Assembly: GCF_003732705.1 (NCBI RefSeq)
Contig: NZ_MOBR01000015.1
Location: forward strand, 62,001 to 126,000
DNA length: 64,000 bases
Reading direction: 5' to 3'
From: Pseudomonas frederiksbergensis
Lineage (GTDB): Bacteria > Pseudomonadota > Gammaproteobacteria > Pseudomonadales > Pseudomonadaceae
Position numbers and translations under genes: made by a program. The first letter of the stretch is position 1; every line of letters begins with the position of its first letter. Of the stretch, positions 34,591 through 41,987 are shown piece after piece. The notes under the pieces were generated by a model. That model searched no databases and was not told the origin of the DNA. It saw only the letters and a program-made list of their open reading frames with translations.

Positions 34591-35162
34591 ATCCGAATAT
34601 CCCGAGCATTGATCAACTCAAGGAGTTGGGATTGCCCGCACCTGTCAGTTACGCCCCGCAGACCTGGGGTTGGTGGGTGTTGCTCGGATTGCTGGGGGTG
34701 GCGGTGTTGCTGGTGAGTGCGCGCAAGGTTTGGCAATGGCGGCGGGATCGGTATCGGCGGGATGGGTTGGTGCGGTTGGCGGAATTGCAGCGGCGTAGTG
34801 ATGACCTCAGTGCGTTGCGCGAACTGCCTGAACTACTGAAGAGAGTGGCCCTATCCATCCCCAATCCCGTAGGAGCGAGGCTTGCCCGCGAAGGCCGTTA
34901 CGCGGTCCCCCTGAAAAACCGCGTCATCCTTCATCGCGGGCAAGCCTTGCTCCTACAGGGGGTTGGTGCGCTGTCTGGTGAGGAGTGGCAAGCCTTTTTG
35001 GAGCGGCATAGCCCGAAACCTTTACCCGCAGATTTCAGTCAACACCTCGCCCAATTGGCCTATGCCCCCGACGCGACATTGCTGGCGCTACCGAACGAAC
35101 ACCGCCAACACCTGTTCGCCACCTGCAAACTCTGGGTGGAGCATCATCATGTGGCAGCTTGA
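34587..35162 (+). CDS. DUF4381-domain membrane protein with an in-frame REPIN
   Basis: 191 residues. An N-terminal LKELGLPAPVSYAP and one membrane segment (WWVLLGLLGVAVLLV) precede a basic stretch and a cytoplasmic helical part. The usual family text LL-RVAL... LSGE-W-AFL is split here: a 90-bp REPIN (34869-34958) encodes about residues 95-124 between LLKRVALSIP and GALSGEEWQAFLERHS. 90 is a multiple of three and no stop arises, so the frame survives with about 30 extra residues. It overlaps the next gene by 14 bases. Whether the enlarged protein works is unknown. Confidence 0.88.
   Translation: MNPNIPSIDQLKELGLPAPVSYAPQTWGWWVLLGLLGVAVLLVSARKVWQWRRDRYRRDGLVRLAELQRRSDDLSALRELPELLKRVALSIPNPVGARLAREGRYAVPLKNRVILHRGQALLLQGVGALSGEEWQAFLERHSPKPLPADFSQHLAQLAYAPDATLLALPNEHRQHLFATCKLWVEHHHVAA
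34869..34958. repeat. REPIN inside the DUF4381 gene
   Basis: Arms GTAGGAGCGAGGCTTGCCCG and GGGCAAGCCTTGCTCCTAC face each other; 90 bp, in frame with the gene. Confidence 0.92.
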
Positions 35163-36141
35163 TTACCCCTGGCTGTTACTCCTGCTGCCGTTGCCATGGT
35201 TCGGTTACCGCTACCTGCCCGCCTACCGCGAGGCCCGCAGCGCGGTGCGCGTACCGTTTTTCGCCGCGATGAGCCGCGTGGTCGGCCAGGCGCCGAGTGC
35301 GCCGGGTAGCCGCCGCAATGGCTGGCAATTGCTGTTGAATCTGCTGGTCTGGACGTTGTTGCTGGTAGCCGTGGCGCGCCCGGTCTTCGTGGAAAAACCC
35401 ATCGAGCGCCAGCAACCGGTGCGTGACTTGATGCTCGCCATCGACATTTCCCAGTCCATGGAAACCACCGACTTCACCGATGCCAACGGCCAGAAGATCA
35501 ATCGCCTGGCCGCCGTCAAAGAGGTGGTCCATGGCTTTATCGACAAGCGCAAAGAAGATCGACTGGGCCTGATCGTGTTCGGCAGCGGCGCTTATCTGCA
35601 AGCGCCGCTGACCCTCGATCACGCCAGCCTGTCGCTGTTGCTGGACGACACCGGGATTGGCATGGCCGGGCCCAACACCGCCATCGGCGATGCCATCGGC
35701 CTGAGCCTGAAACTGCTGGATCAGGCCCACGAACAAGAAAAAGTGCTGATCCTGCTCACCGACGGCAACGACACCAGCAGCGCCATCACCCCGGACCACG
35801 CGGCGGCCATGGCGGCGGCCAAAGGCGTGGTGATTCACACAATCGGCATCGGCGACCCGACGGCCGAAGGCGAAGCCAAGGTCAACCTGCAAGGCTTGCA
35901 GCAAATCGCCGAGGCCACCGGTGGCCAGTTCTTCCGCGCCGAGGACCGCACGGCGCTGGATCAGGTCTACAGCACCCTCGACAAACTCACCCCGCACCAG
36001 GTGAAAACCCTCAGCCATCAGCCCAAACGCGATCTGTTCTGGTGGCCGCTGGGGGCTGCGCTTGCATTGCTGGCGCTTTATCACCTGGGCGCCCTGCTGC
36101 GTCCGCGCCTGTCGATAGCCCGTCAGCGGCAGGAGGCCTGA
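35149..36141 (+). CDS. VWA-domain membrane protein, BatA-like
   Basis: 330 residues. Membrane segments near residues 5-22 and 55-75 and at the C-terminus (WWPLGAALALLALYHLGALL) frame a VWA domain with an intact MIDAS motif LAIDISQSME, then the second MIDAS part LLTDGNDTSS. It belongs to the Bat (aerotolerance) family, whose VWA domains face the periplasm and partner with MoxR. The start at 35149 (ATGTGGCAG) overlaps the DUF4381 gene by 14 bases. Confidence 0.93.
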   Translation: MWQLDYPWLLLLLPLPWFGYRYLPAYREARSAVRVPFFAAMSRVVGQAPSAPGSRRNGWQLLLNLLVWTLLLVAVARPVFVEKPIERQQPVRDLMLAIDISQSMETTDFTDANGQKINRLAAVKEVVHGFIDKRKEDRLGLIVFGSGAYLQAPLTLDHASLSLLLDDTGIGMAGPNTAIGDAIGLSLKLLDQAHEQEKVLILLTDGNDTSSAITPDHAAAMAAAKGVVIHTIGIGDPTAEGEAKVNLQGLQQIAEATGGQFFRAEDRTALDQVYSTLDKLTPHQVKTLSHQPKRDLFWWPLGAALALLALYHLGALLRPRLSIARQRQEA

Positions 36142-36142
36142 G

Positions 36143-37711
36143 ATGGAGATCAATCTCAGCGACTTCCATTTCCTGCGCCCGTTGTGGCTGTTGCTGGCGC
36201 TGTTCGGCGTGTTGCTGCCGCTGCTGTGGCGCCGTAGCCACGACTTGCAGCGACGTTTGCGTGGCAATATCGCCGAGCATTTGCTGCCGCATTTGCTGAT
36301 TACGCCGCAAGATCAACAGCGTCTGCGCCCGGCGCATCTGCTGTGCGCGCTGTTGATCCTTGGTGCTCTTGCCGCTGCGGGTCCGACCTGGGAACAGGAT
36401 CGCCCGGACTTTCTGGAAAACCGCGCGCCGCTGATCATCGCCATCGACCTGTCGCCGTCCATGGACGCCAGCGACGTGCCGCCGAGTCGCCTCGAAGCGG
36501 CGAAACACAAACTCCACGACCTGATCCAGCGCCGCGCCGGGGCTCGCAGTGGTTTGATTGCCTATGCCGGCAGCGCGCATCTGGTATTGCCGCCCACCGA
36601 CGATCCGGCGTTGCTCGACACCTTTATCCAGGCGCTGAGCACTGACCTGATCGTCAAGTCCGGGAAAAACGTCGGCGCGGTGATCGAGCAAGCCAAACGC
36701 CTGCTGGCCGCCGAAAAAACTCCGGGCACGTTGTTGCTGATCACCGACGGCGCCGACACCGCGCAACTGAGCGGTCTCGACAAGCTGCTGGATGACAGCC
36801 CGTTGCAAGTGCTGATCCTCGCCGTCGGCAATGAAGACGGCGGCATCATCCACGATGCCAGCGGCCAGCCGCGCACCGACAGCAACGGTCGCCCGACTCT
36901 GGGCAGTTTCGATCAAGCCGCACTCAAGCAATTGGCCTCGGCGCTGGATGCGCCATTGGGCAGCCTGACGCTGAATAACGATGATCTGGACTGGGTTGAG
37001 CTGCACGCCCGGCAGCATTTCCAGAGCGCCAGTGACGAACAACGGGAACTGCACTGGAAAGACGCCGGTTATTGGCTGTGCTGGCCATTACTGCTGATCG
37101 CTTTTTTCAGCGTGCGCAAGGGTTGGAGCCTGAACTGGATGGCCGGTTTGCTGCTGGCGCTGGGCATCGGTTTGCAACCGACCACCGCCGAAGCCAATGC
37201 CCTGACCGATGCGTTTTTTACCAAGGACCAGCAAGGTCGCTGGGCCTTCGAGCATGAGCATCTGCCCCAGGCAGCGGCGCTATTCGTCGACCCGTACTGG
37301 AAAGGCATCGCCGCCTATCACGCCGCTGATTACGACCTGGCGCTGGCGAGTTTTGCGCGGATGCAAACGCCTCAAGCGTATTTCTATCTGGGCAACATTT
37401 ATGTGAAGCGTTTCAAGTTCGATCAGGCGATTGCGGCGTACACCCAGGCGTTGAAATTGCAGGCGCAATTCCCGGAAGCCACGGCCAACCTGGCGCTGGC
37501 CGTTGCCTTGCAGAAAGACACCGACAGCGCCGAGCAGAACGCGCCGGAGACCAAGCCGGACGACATCAAAATGGACAAGGCCCCGGGCAAGGGCCAGAGC
37601 AAAGCGGTGCAGACCGAACAGGCAGCGTCGGATGAGCTTTGGTTGCAGAACCTGACGACATCGCCGGCGAAGTTCTTGAGGCAGAAGTTCAGTTTGCAGG
37701 ATCAGCCATGA
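36143..37711 (+). CDS. VWA and TPR membrane protein, BatB/BatC-like
   Basis: 522 residues. Two N-terminal membrane segments, a VWA domain with intact MIDAS (IAIDLSPSMDASD, later LLITDGADTAQ), a further membrane segment (WMAGLLLALGIGL) and a TPR region near residues 380-460 (YFYLGNIYVKRFKFDQAIAAYTQAL). This equals a BatB-BatC fusion. It starts 1 base after the previous stop and its own stop overlaps the BatD start. The charged tail (residues 460-500) is probably flexible. Confidence 0.93.
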   Translation: MEINLSDFHFLRPLWLLLALFGVLLPLLWRRSHDLQRRLRGNIAEHLLPHLLITPQDQQRLRPAHLLCALLILGALAAAGPTWEQDRPDFLENRAPLIIAIDLSPSMDASDVPPSRLEAAKHKLHDLIQRRAGARSGLIAYAGSAHLVLPPTDDPALLDTFIQALSTDLIVKSGKNVGAVIEQAKRLLAAEKTPGTLLLITDGADTAQLSGLDKLLDDSPLQVLILAVGNEDGGIIHDASGQPRTDSNGRPTLGSFDQAALKQLASALDAPLGSLTLNNDDLDWVELHARQHFQSASDEQRELHWKDAGYWLCWPLLLIAFFSVRKGWSLNWMAGLLLALGIGLQPTTAEANALTDAFFTKDQQGRWAFEHEHLPQAAALFVDPYWKGIAAYHAADYDLALASFARMQTPQAYFYLGNIYVKRFKFDQAIAAYTQALKLQAQFPEATANLALAVALQKDTDSAEQNAPETKPDDIKMDKAPGKGQSKAVQTEQAASDELWLQNLTTSPAKFLRQKFSLQDQP

Positions 37712-39126
37712 CCCTTCGAAACCGAGTCGCGGCCATCGCGAGCAAGCTCGCTCCCACACTGGATCTGCGCACACCACAAATCCCCTGTGGGAGCGAGCTT
37801 GCTCGCGATGAGGCCCGCCCAGTCACCAAAAAACTCTGCACCCTGCTCCTCTGCCTGATCAGCACCCACACCCTGGCCGCCGAACTCCAGATCCAGTCCC
37901 GCCTGCAACCCACCGATTCAATCATGGTCGGCAGCCTCATCGAACTCCAACTCGACATCCTCACCGACACCTGGTTCACCGACGCCCCAACCCTGCCCGA
38001 CCTCAAGCTCAACGGCGCTCTGGTCATGCCCCCCAACGGCCACGCGCAGCACCTGAACCAGACCCTCGACGGCAAATCTTTCAGCGGCATGCGCTACAGC
38101 TACCTGATCGCCCCGAACCTGGCCCAGGGTTTCGACATACCGGCGCTGACCGTACGCGCCACGCCTGCGCAAGCCAGCGCGGAACTGAGCGCCCAGAGCC
38201 AGCCGCTGCACTTTAGCGCCGCCCAACCGCCGGGGTTCCAGGCCGGCGAAGCGGTGTTGGTGGCCAGCGGTCTGCGTTTCACCCAACAGGTTTTCAACTC
38301 GGCAACACCGTTGAAGGTCGGCGACAGCCTCACCCGGCAACTGACCCTGCAAGCCGACGGTGCCCTGGCGATGTCGCTGCCGGTACCGACATTGGCCGAC
38401 GTCACGGGTCTGAGCCGTTACCCGAAAGCCCCGCAGGTCACTTCCCTGGACGACGGTCGCGGCAACTTCAACGGTGGCCAGCGCATCGACACCGTGACTT
38501 ACCGGATCGACACCGAAGGCAACCACACCCTACCCGCCATCGAGGTGAAATGGTGGGATGCCAGCAGCCAACAGACCCGCACCGCCCAAGTGCCAGCCAT
38601 TACGTTTGCAGCGACGGCCAACAGCGCTTATCGCCCGGTGTTCTCCATCACAGAAGACCTGAAGAAACTCGGCCAACAAAGCCGCGTGCACCTCTCAGGG
38701 CATTGGCTGGGGCTTATCGCGCTGCTGTTGATCGTGGCGCTGCTCGGCTACTTCGCACGCCCGTTGATCCAGCAATCAAGACTGCGCTGGCAAGCTCGGC
38801 GCCAGGCAAAACACGCCGCATGGCTGCAATCGGCCGACTACGCCTGGCAGCAAATCCCGGCACAAATCGACGGCAAACCCGCGCAATTGAGCGCGTTATA
38901 CCTGTGGCTCCGGCGCAGCCACCAGGGCCTGAAGCTGACCCACCTCGGGCCACGCCTGCAAACCCTGTTGCGCGCCTGTTACGGCCGCCAACCGACCGAA
39001 GATCAGGCCCTGCGCCAGCTCAAGCAATCCTTGGCTACTCTGCATAGTCAGGCTCAGCATCACCGGGCCCCGGCGCCTCCCGCGTTACGGCCACTCAACC
39101 CCGTCCACGAGAAGGAATTCCCATGA
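37708..39126 (+). CDS. BatD-family protein with a REPIN-encoded N-terminal extension
   Basis: 472 residues. The body is a BatD/oxygen-tolerance protein: Ig-like periplasmic strands, then a membrane helix (GLIALLLIVALLGYFA) and a cytoplasmic tail. The start ATG overlaps the previous TGA (ATGA). A REPIN (37734-37810) follows at once and encodes about residues 10-35, so the signal peptide core (KKLCTLLLCLISTHTLAAE) begins only near residue 40. I found no in-frame ATG or GTG between the REPIN and the hydrophobic core, so the long N-region must be translated unless a rare start is used. Confidence 0.88.
   Translation: MTLRNRVAAIASKLAPTLDLRTPQIPCGSELARDEARPVTKKLCTLLLCLISTHTLAAELQIQSRLQPTDSIMVGSLIELQLDILTDTWFTDAPTLPDLKLNGALVMPPNGHAQHLNQTLDGKSFSGMRYSYLIAPNLAQGFDIPALTVRATPAQASAELSAQSQPLHFSAAQPPGFQAGEAVLVASGLRFTQQVFNSATPLKVGDSLTRQLTLQADGALAMSLPVPTLADVTGLSRYPKAPQVTSLDDGRGNFNGGQRIDTVTYRIDTEGNHTLPAIEVKWWDASSQQTRTAQVPAITFAATANSAYRPVFSITEDLKKLGQQSRVHLSGHWLGLIALLLIVALLGYFARPLIQQSRLRWQARRQAKHAAWLQSADYAWQQIPAQIDGKPAQLSALYLWLRRSHQGLKLTHLGPRLQTLLRACYGRQPTEDQALRQLKQSLATLHSQAQHHRAPAPPALRPLNPVHEKEFP
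37734..37810. repeat. REPIN at the 5' end of the BatD gene
   Basis: Arms CATCGCGAGCAAGCTCGCTC and GAGCGAGCTTGCTCGCGATG, 77 bp, in frame with the gene. The REP subtype differs from that in the DUF4381 gene, so the two insertions are independent. Confidence 0.92.
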
Positions 39127-40145
39127 CGAACCCGCTGTTGATCCGCCACCGCTACGGGCTGATCCTGCTGCTGACCCTGGCCCTGCCGCTACTGGTGCAG
39201 GCCAACGAGCCGCTGCCTTCGTGGAACGACGGCCCGGCGAAAAACAGCATCATCGAATTCGTCCAGGCCGTCACCGATCAAAGCAGCAAGGACTTCGTCA
39301 AACCCGCCGAACGCATCGCCGTGTTCGACAACGATGGCACCTTGTGGAGCGAACAACCGGCGTATTTCGAGTTGCTGTTCGCCTTCGACGAGGTCAAGCG
39401 CACCGCGCCGCAGCACCCGGAATGGACAACCACCCAGCCCTTCAAAGCCGTGCTGGAAAACGATCACAAAGCCTTGGCCGCTGCCGGTATGGATGGGATT
39501 CTGAAAATCTTCGGCGCCACCCACACCGGCATGACCACCGCAGCCTTCGATGACGACGCCAAGACCTGGCTGAGCCAGGCCAAACATCCGAAAACCGGCA
39601 AGCCCTACACCGAGATGATCTTCCAGCCGATGCTGGAAATGCTCGACTACCTGCGCAGCCAGCAATTCAAGACCTACATCGTTTCCGGTGGCGACACCGC
39701 GTTCATGCGCGCCTTCGCCGAGCAGGTCTATGGCATCCCGCCGGAGCAAGTGATCGGCACCACATTCGTCACCGCGTTCCAGCTCAAGGACGGACAGCCA
39801 TCGATCCTGCGCACCGCCAAACTGGCGCACAACGATGACGGCCCGGGCAAACCGGAAAGCATCGACGCGGCGATTGGCCGCCGCCCGATCCTCGCATTCG
39901 GCAACTCCGACGGCGACCTGCAAATGCTGCAGTGGACCGCCGCCGGAACCGGCAAGCGCTTCATGGGCCTGGTGCATCACACCGACGCCAAACGCGAATG
40001 GGCCTACGACCGCCAATCCCCGGTGGGCAAGCTCGACAAGGCCCTCGACGAAGCAAAATCCCGTGGCTGGACTATCGTGGACATGGCTGCCGAATGGCGC
40101 CGGGTCTACCCGTTCGAGGCCGCCACAGCCGAGCAAGTGCAATAA
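39123..40145 (+). CDS. Exported HAD-superfamily phosphatase
   Basis: 340 residues. The signal peptide (GLILLLTLALPLLVQA) is followed by HAD motif I DNDGTLWSEQ, motif II IVSGGD and motif IV FGNSDGD, so the catalytic set looks complete. It resembles SerB-like phosphatases but would act in the periplasm. Substrate unknown. ATGA overlap with BatD and a 75-base gap to the sulfatase suggest that its product and the sulfatase work together, for example on phosphorylated and sulfated substrates. Confidence 0.9.
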   Translation: MTNPLLIRHRYGLILLLTLALPLLVQANEPLPSWNDGPAKNSIIEFVQAVTDQSSKDFVKPAERIAVFDNDGTLWSEQPAYFELLFAFDEVKRTAPQHPEWTTTQPFKAVLENDHKALAAAGMDGILKIFGATHTGMTTAAFDDDAKTWLSQAKHPKTGKPYTEMIFQPMLEMLDYLRSQQFKTYIVSGGDTAFMRAFAEQVYGIPPEQVIGTTFVTAFQLKDGQPSILRTAKLAHNDDGPGKPESIDAAIGRRPILAFGNSDGDLQMLQWTAAGTGKRFMGLVHHTDAKREWAYDRQSPVGKLDKALDEAKSRGWTIVDMAAEWRRVYPFEAATAEQVQ

Positions 40146-40219
40146 CAAAAGCGTGACGAAGGACTGAATCAAACGTTTGTCGCTTGAGGCGACGCAAGTG
40201 AGCAAAAGGAGCAAGTCAG

Positions 40220-41809
40220 ATGACTCGCATACGCAAGTGGCTACCGAAACTTGCCCTGGTGGCAGCCTCGGTCATGGCGATTTCGGCGACTGCCGGGGCC
40301 GCTGAAAAACCCAACATTCTCGTGATCTTCGGCGACGACATCGGCCAGACCAACATCAGCGCCTATTCCATGGGCGTGGTCGGGTACAAAACTCCGAACA
40401 TCGACCGGATTGCCAAGGAAGGCATGATGTTCACCGACTACTACGCGGAGAACAGTTGCACCGCAGGACGGTCATCCTTCATCACCGGCCAGACGCCACT
40501 GCGTACCGGCCTGTCGAAAGTCGGCATTCCGGGTGCCCCGGTGGGCCTGCAAAAACGCGACATCACCATCGCCCAGGCGCTGAAAGGCCTCGGCTATAAC
40601 ACCGGCCAGTTCGGCAAGAACCACTTGGGCGACCGGGATGAATACCTGCCGACCAACCATGGTTTCGACGAGTTCTTCGGCAACCTGTACCACCTCAACG
40701 CCGAAGAAGAACCGGAGCGCCCGTACTGGCCCAAGGATGACCCTGAGTTCGTCAAGTCGAACACCCCGCGCGGGGTGATCCACAGCTTCGCCGACGGCAA
40801 GATCGAGGACACCGGCGCGCTGACCACCAAGCGCATGGAAACCATCGACGACGAAACCACGGCGGCCGCGCAGGCGTTCATCGAGAAACAGGCCAAGGCG
40901 GACAAACCGTTCTTCGTCTGGATGAACACCACGCGCATGCACGTGTTCACCCACGTGCGTGATTCGATGAAGGGCCAGAGCGGCATGCCCGGCAACGAAT
41001 ACGCGGACGGCATGCTTGAGCACGACGGTGACGTCGGCAAACTGCTGAAAACCCTCGACGACCTGAAAATCGCCGACAACACCATTGTCGTCTACACCAC
41101 CGACAACGGGCCGAACCAGTTCTCCTGGCCGGACGCGGCGACTACGCCGTTCCGTAACGAGAAAAACTCCAACTGGGAAGGCGCTTATCGCGTGCCGGCG
41201 ATTATTCGTTGGCCGGGCAAGGTCAAGGCCGGCGAAGTCTCCAACGAGATGTTCTCGGGCATGGACTGGTTCCCGACGCTGCTCGCGGCGGCTGGCGACG
41301 CCCAGGTCAAAGACAAACTGCTCAAAGGCTGGGCACCGACCGCTGGCGGCACCAACTTCAAAGTGCACCTCGACGGCTATAACCAACTGCCGTACCTGAC
41401 CGGCCAACAGCCTAAAGGCGAGCGCAAGGAGTTCTACTACTTCAACGATGACGGGGTGCTGGTTTCCATGCGCTTCGACAATTGGAAAGTGGTGTTCTGT
41501 GAGCAGCGCCAACCGGGTGGGTTCAGGGTCTGGAGCGAACCGTTCGTGTGCCTGCGAGTACCGAAAATCCTCAACCTGCGGATGGACCCGTATGAACGGG
41601 CCGACGTGGTGTCGGATCAGTTCTACGACTGGAACACTAAAAACGTTTACCTGGCTGGCGTTGCGGTGACCAAATCTGCGGAGTTCTTGCAGACGTTCAT
41701 CGAGTATCCACCGAGCCAGAGACCGGCGAGCTTCAGCATTGACCAGATCCGTGCTGCGGTAGATGCCAAAATCGCAGAAAAAATGAAAGCGGCACCGGCT
41801 GCACAGTAA
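40220..41809 (+). CDS. Exported type I sulfatase (arylsulfatase family)
   Basis: 529 residues. A Sec signal peptide (LALVAASVMAISATAGA) precedes the sulfatase fold: metal-binding ILVIFGDDIG, then CTAGRSSFITG with Cys80 placed as the formylglycine precursor (C-x-A-x-R variant of C-x-P-x-R), and TTDNGPNQFSWPD later. It should hydrolyse sulfate esters after Cys is oxidised to formylglycine. No formylglycine-generating enzyme or anSME gene is in the window. AAAAGGAG precedes the start; a strong terminator follows. Confidence 0.93.
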   Translation: MTRIRKWLPKLALVAASVMAISATAGAAEKPNILVIFGDDIGQTNISAYSMGVVGYKTPNIDRIAKEGMMFTDYYAENSCTAGRSSFITGQTPLRTGLSKVGIPGAPVGLQKRDITIAQALKGLGYNTGQFGKNHLGDRDEYLPTNHGFDEFFGNLYHLNAEEEPERPYWPKDDPEFVKSNTPRGVIHSFADGKIEDTGALTTKRMETIDDETTAAAQAFIEKQAKADKPFFVWMNTTRMHVFTHVRDSMKGQSGMPGNEYADGMLEHDGDVGKLLKTLDDLKIADNTIVVYTTDNGPNQFSWPDAATTPFRNEKNSNWEGAYRVPAIIRWPGKVKAGEVSNEMFSGMDWFPTLLAAAGDAQVKDKLLKGWAPTAGGTNFKVHLDGYNQLPYLTGQQPKGERKEFYYFNDDGVLVSMRFDNWKVVFCEQRQPGGFRVWSEPFVCLRVPKILNLRMDPYERADVVSDQFYDWNTKNVYLAGVAVTKSAEFLQTFIEYPPSQRPASFSIDQIRAAVDAKIAEKMKAAPAAQ

Positions 41810-41820
41810 GACGCTGGACC

Positions 41821-41857
41821 GCCGCTCGCCTTCATCGGCGGGCGGCCTTATTTTTTT
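41821..41857 (+). terminator. Rho-independent terminator after the sulfatase gene
   Basis: GCCGCTCGCC, loop TTCATC, GGCGGGCGGC, then CTTATTTTTTT. It closes the apparent operon that begins near 29218. Confidence 0.92.
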
Positions 41858-41863
41858 GAATCT

Positions 41864-41968
41864 GATCGTTCCCACGCGCAGCAAAGGAATGCAGCCCGGG
41901 TCGCTCCGCGTCCCAATGGAACGCAGAGCGTCCCTAGAGGCATTCCCACGCAGAGCGTGGGAACGATC
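41864..41968. repeat. 105-bp palindromic repeat, copy 6
   Basis: Same family as at 2455, left arm diverged (CCCACGCGCAGCAAAGGAAT). Directly after the sulfatase terminator and just before the next gene. Confidence 0.88.
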
Positions 41969-41987
41969 ATGCACAAGGCACCCCGCA

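Noticed and set aside
41856..41987. An N-terminal extension of the SpeE-like fusion by 44 residues
   Set aside because: It would be encoded by the terminator region and the 105-bp palindrome; the ATG at 41988 precedes the first membrane segment properly.
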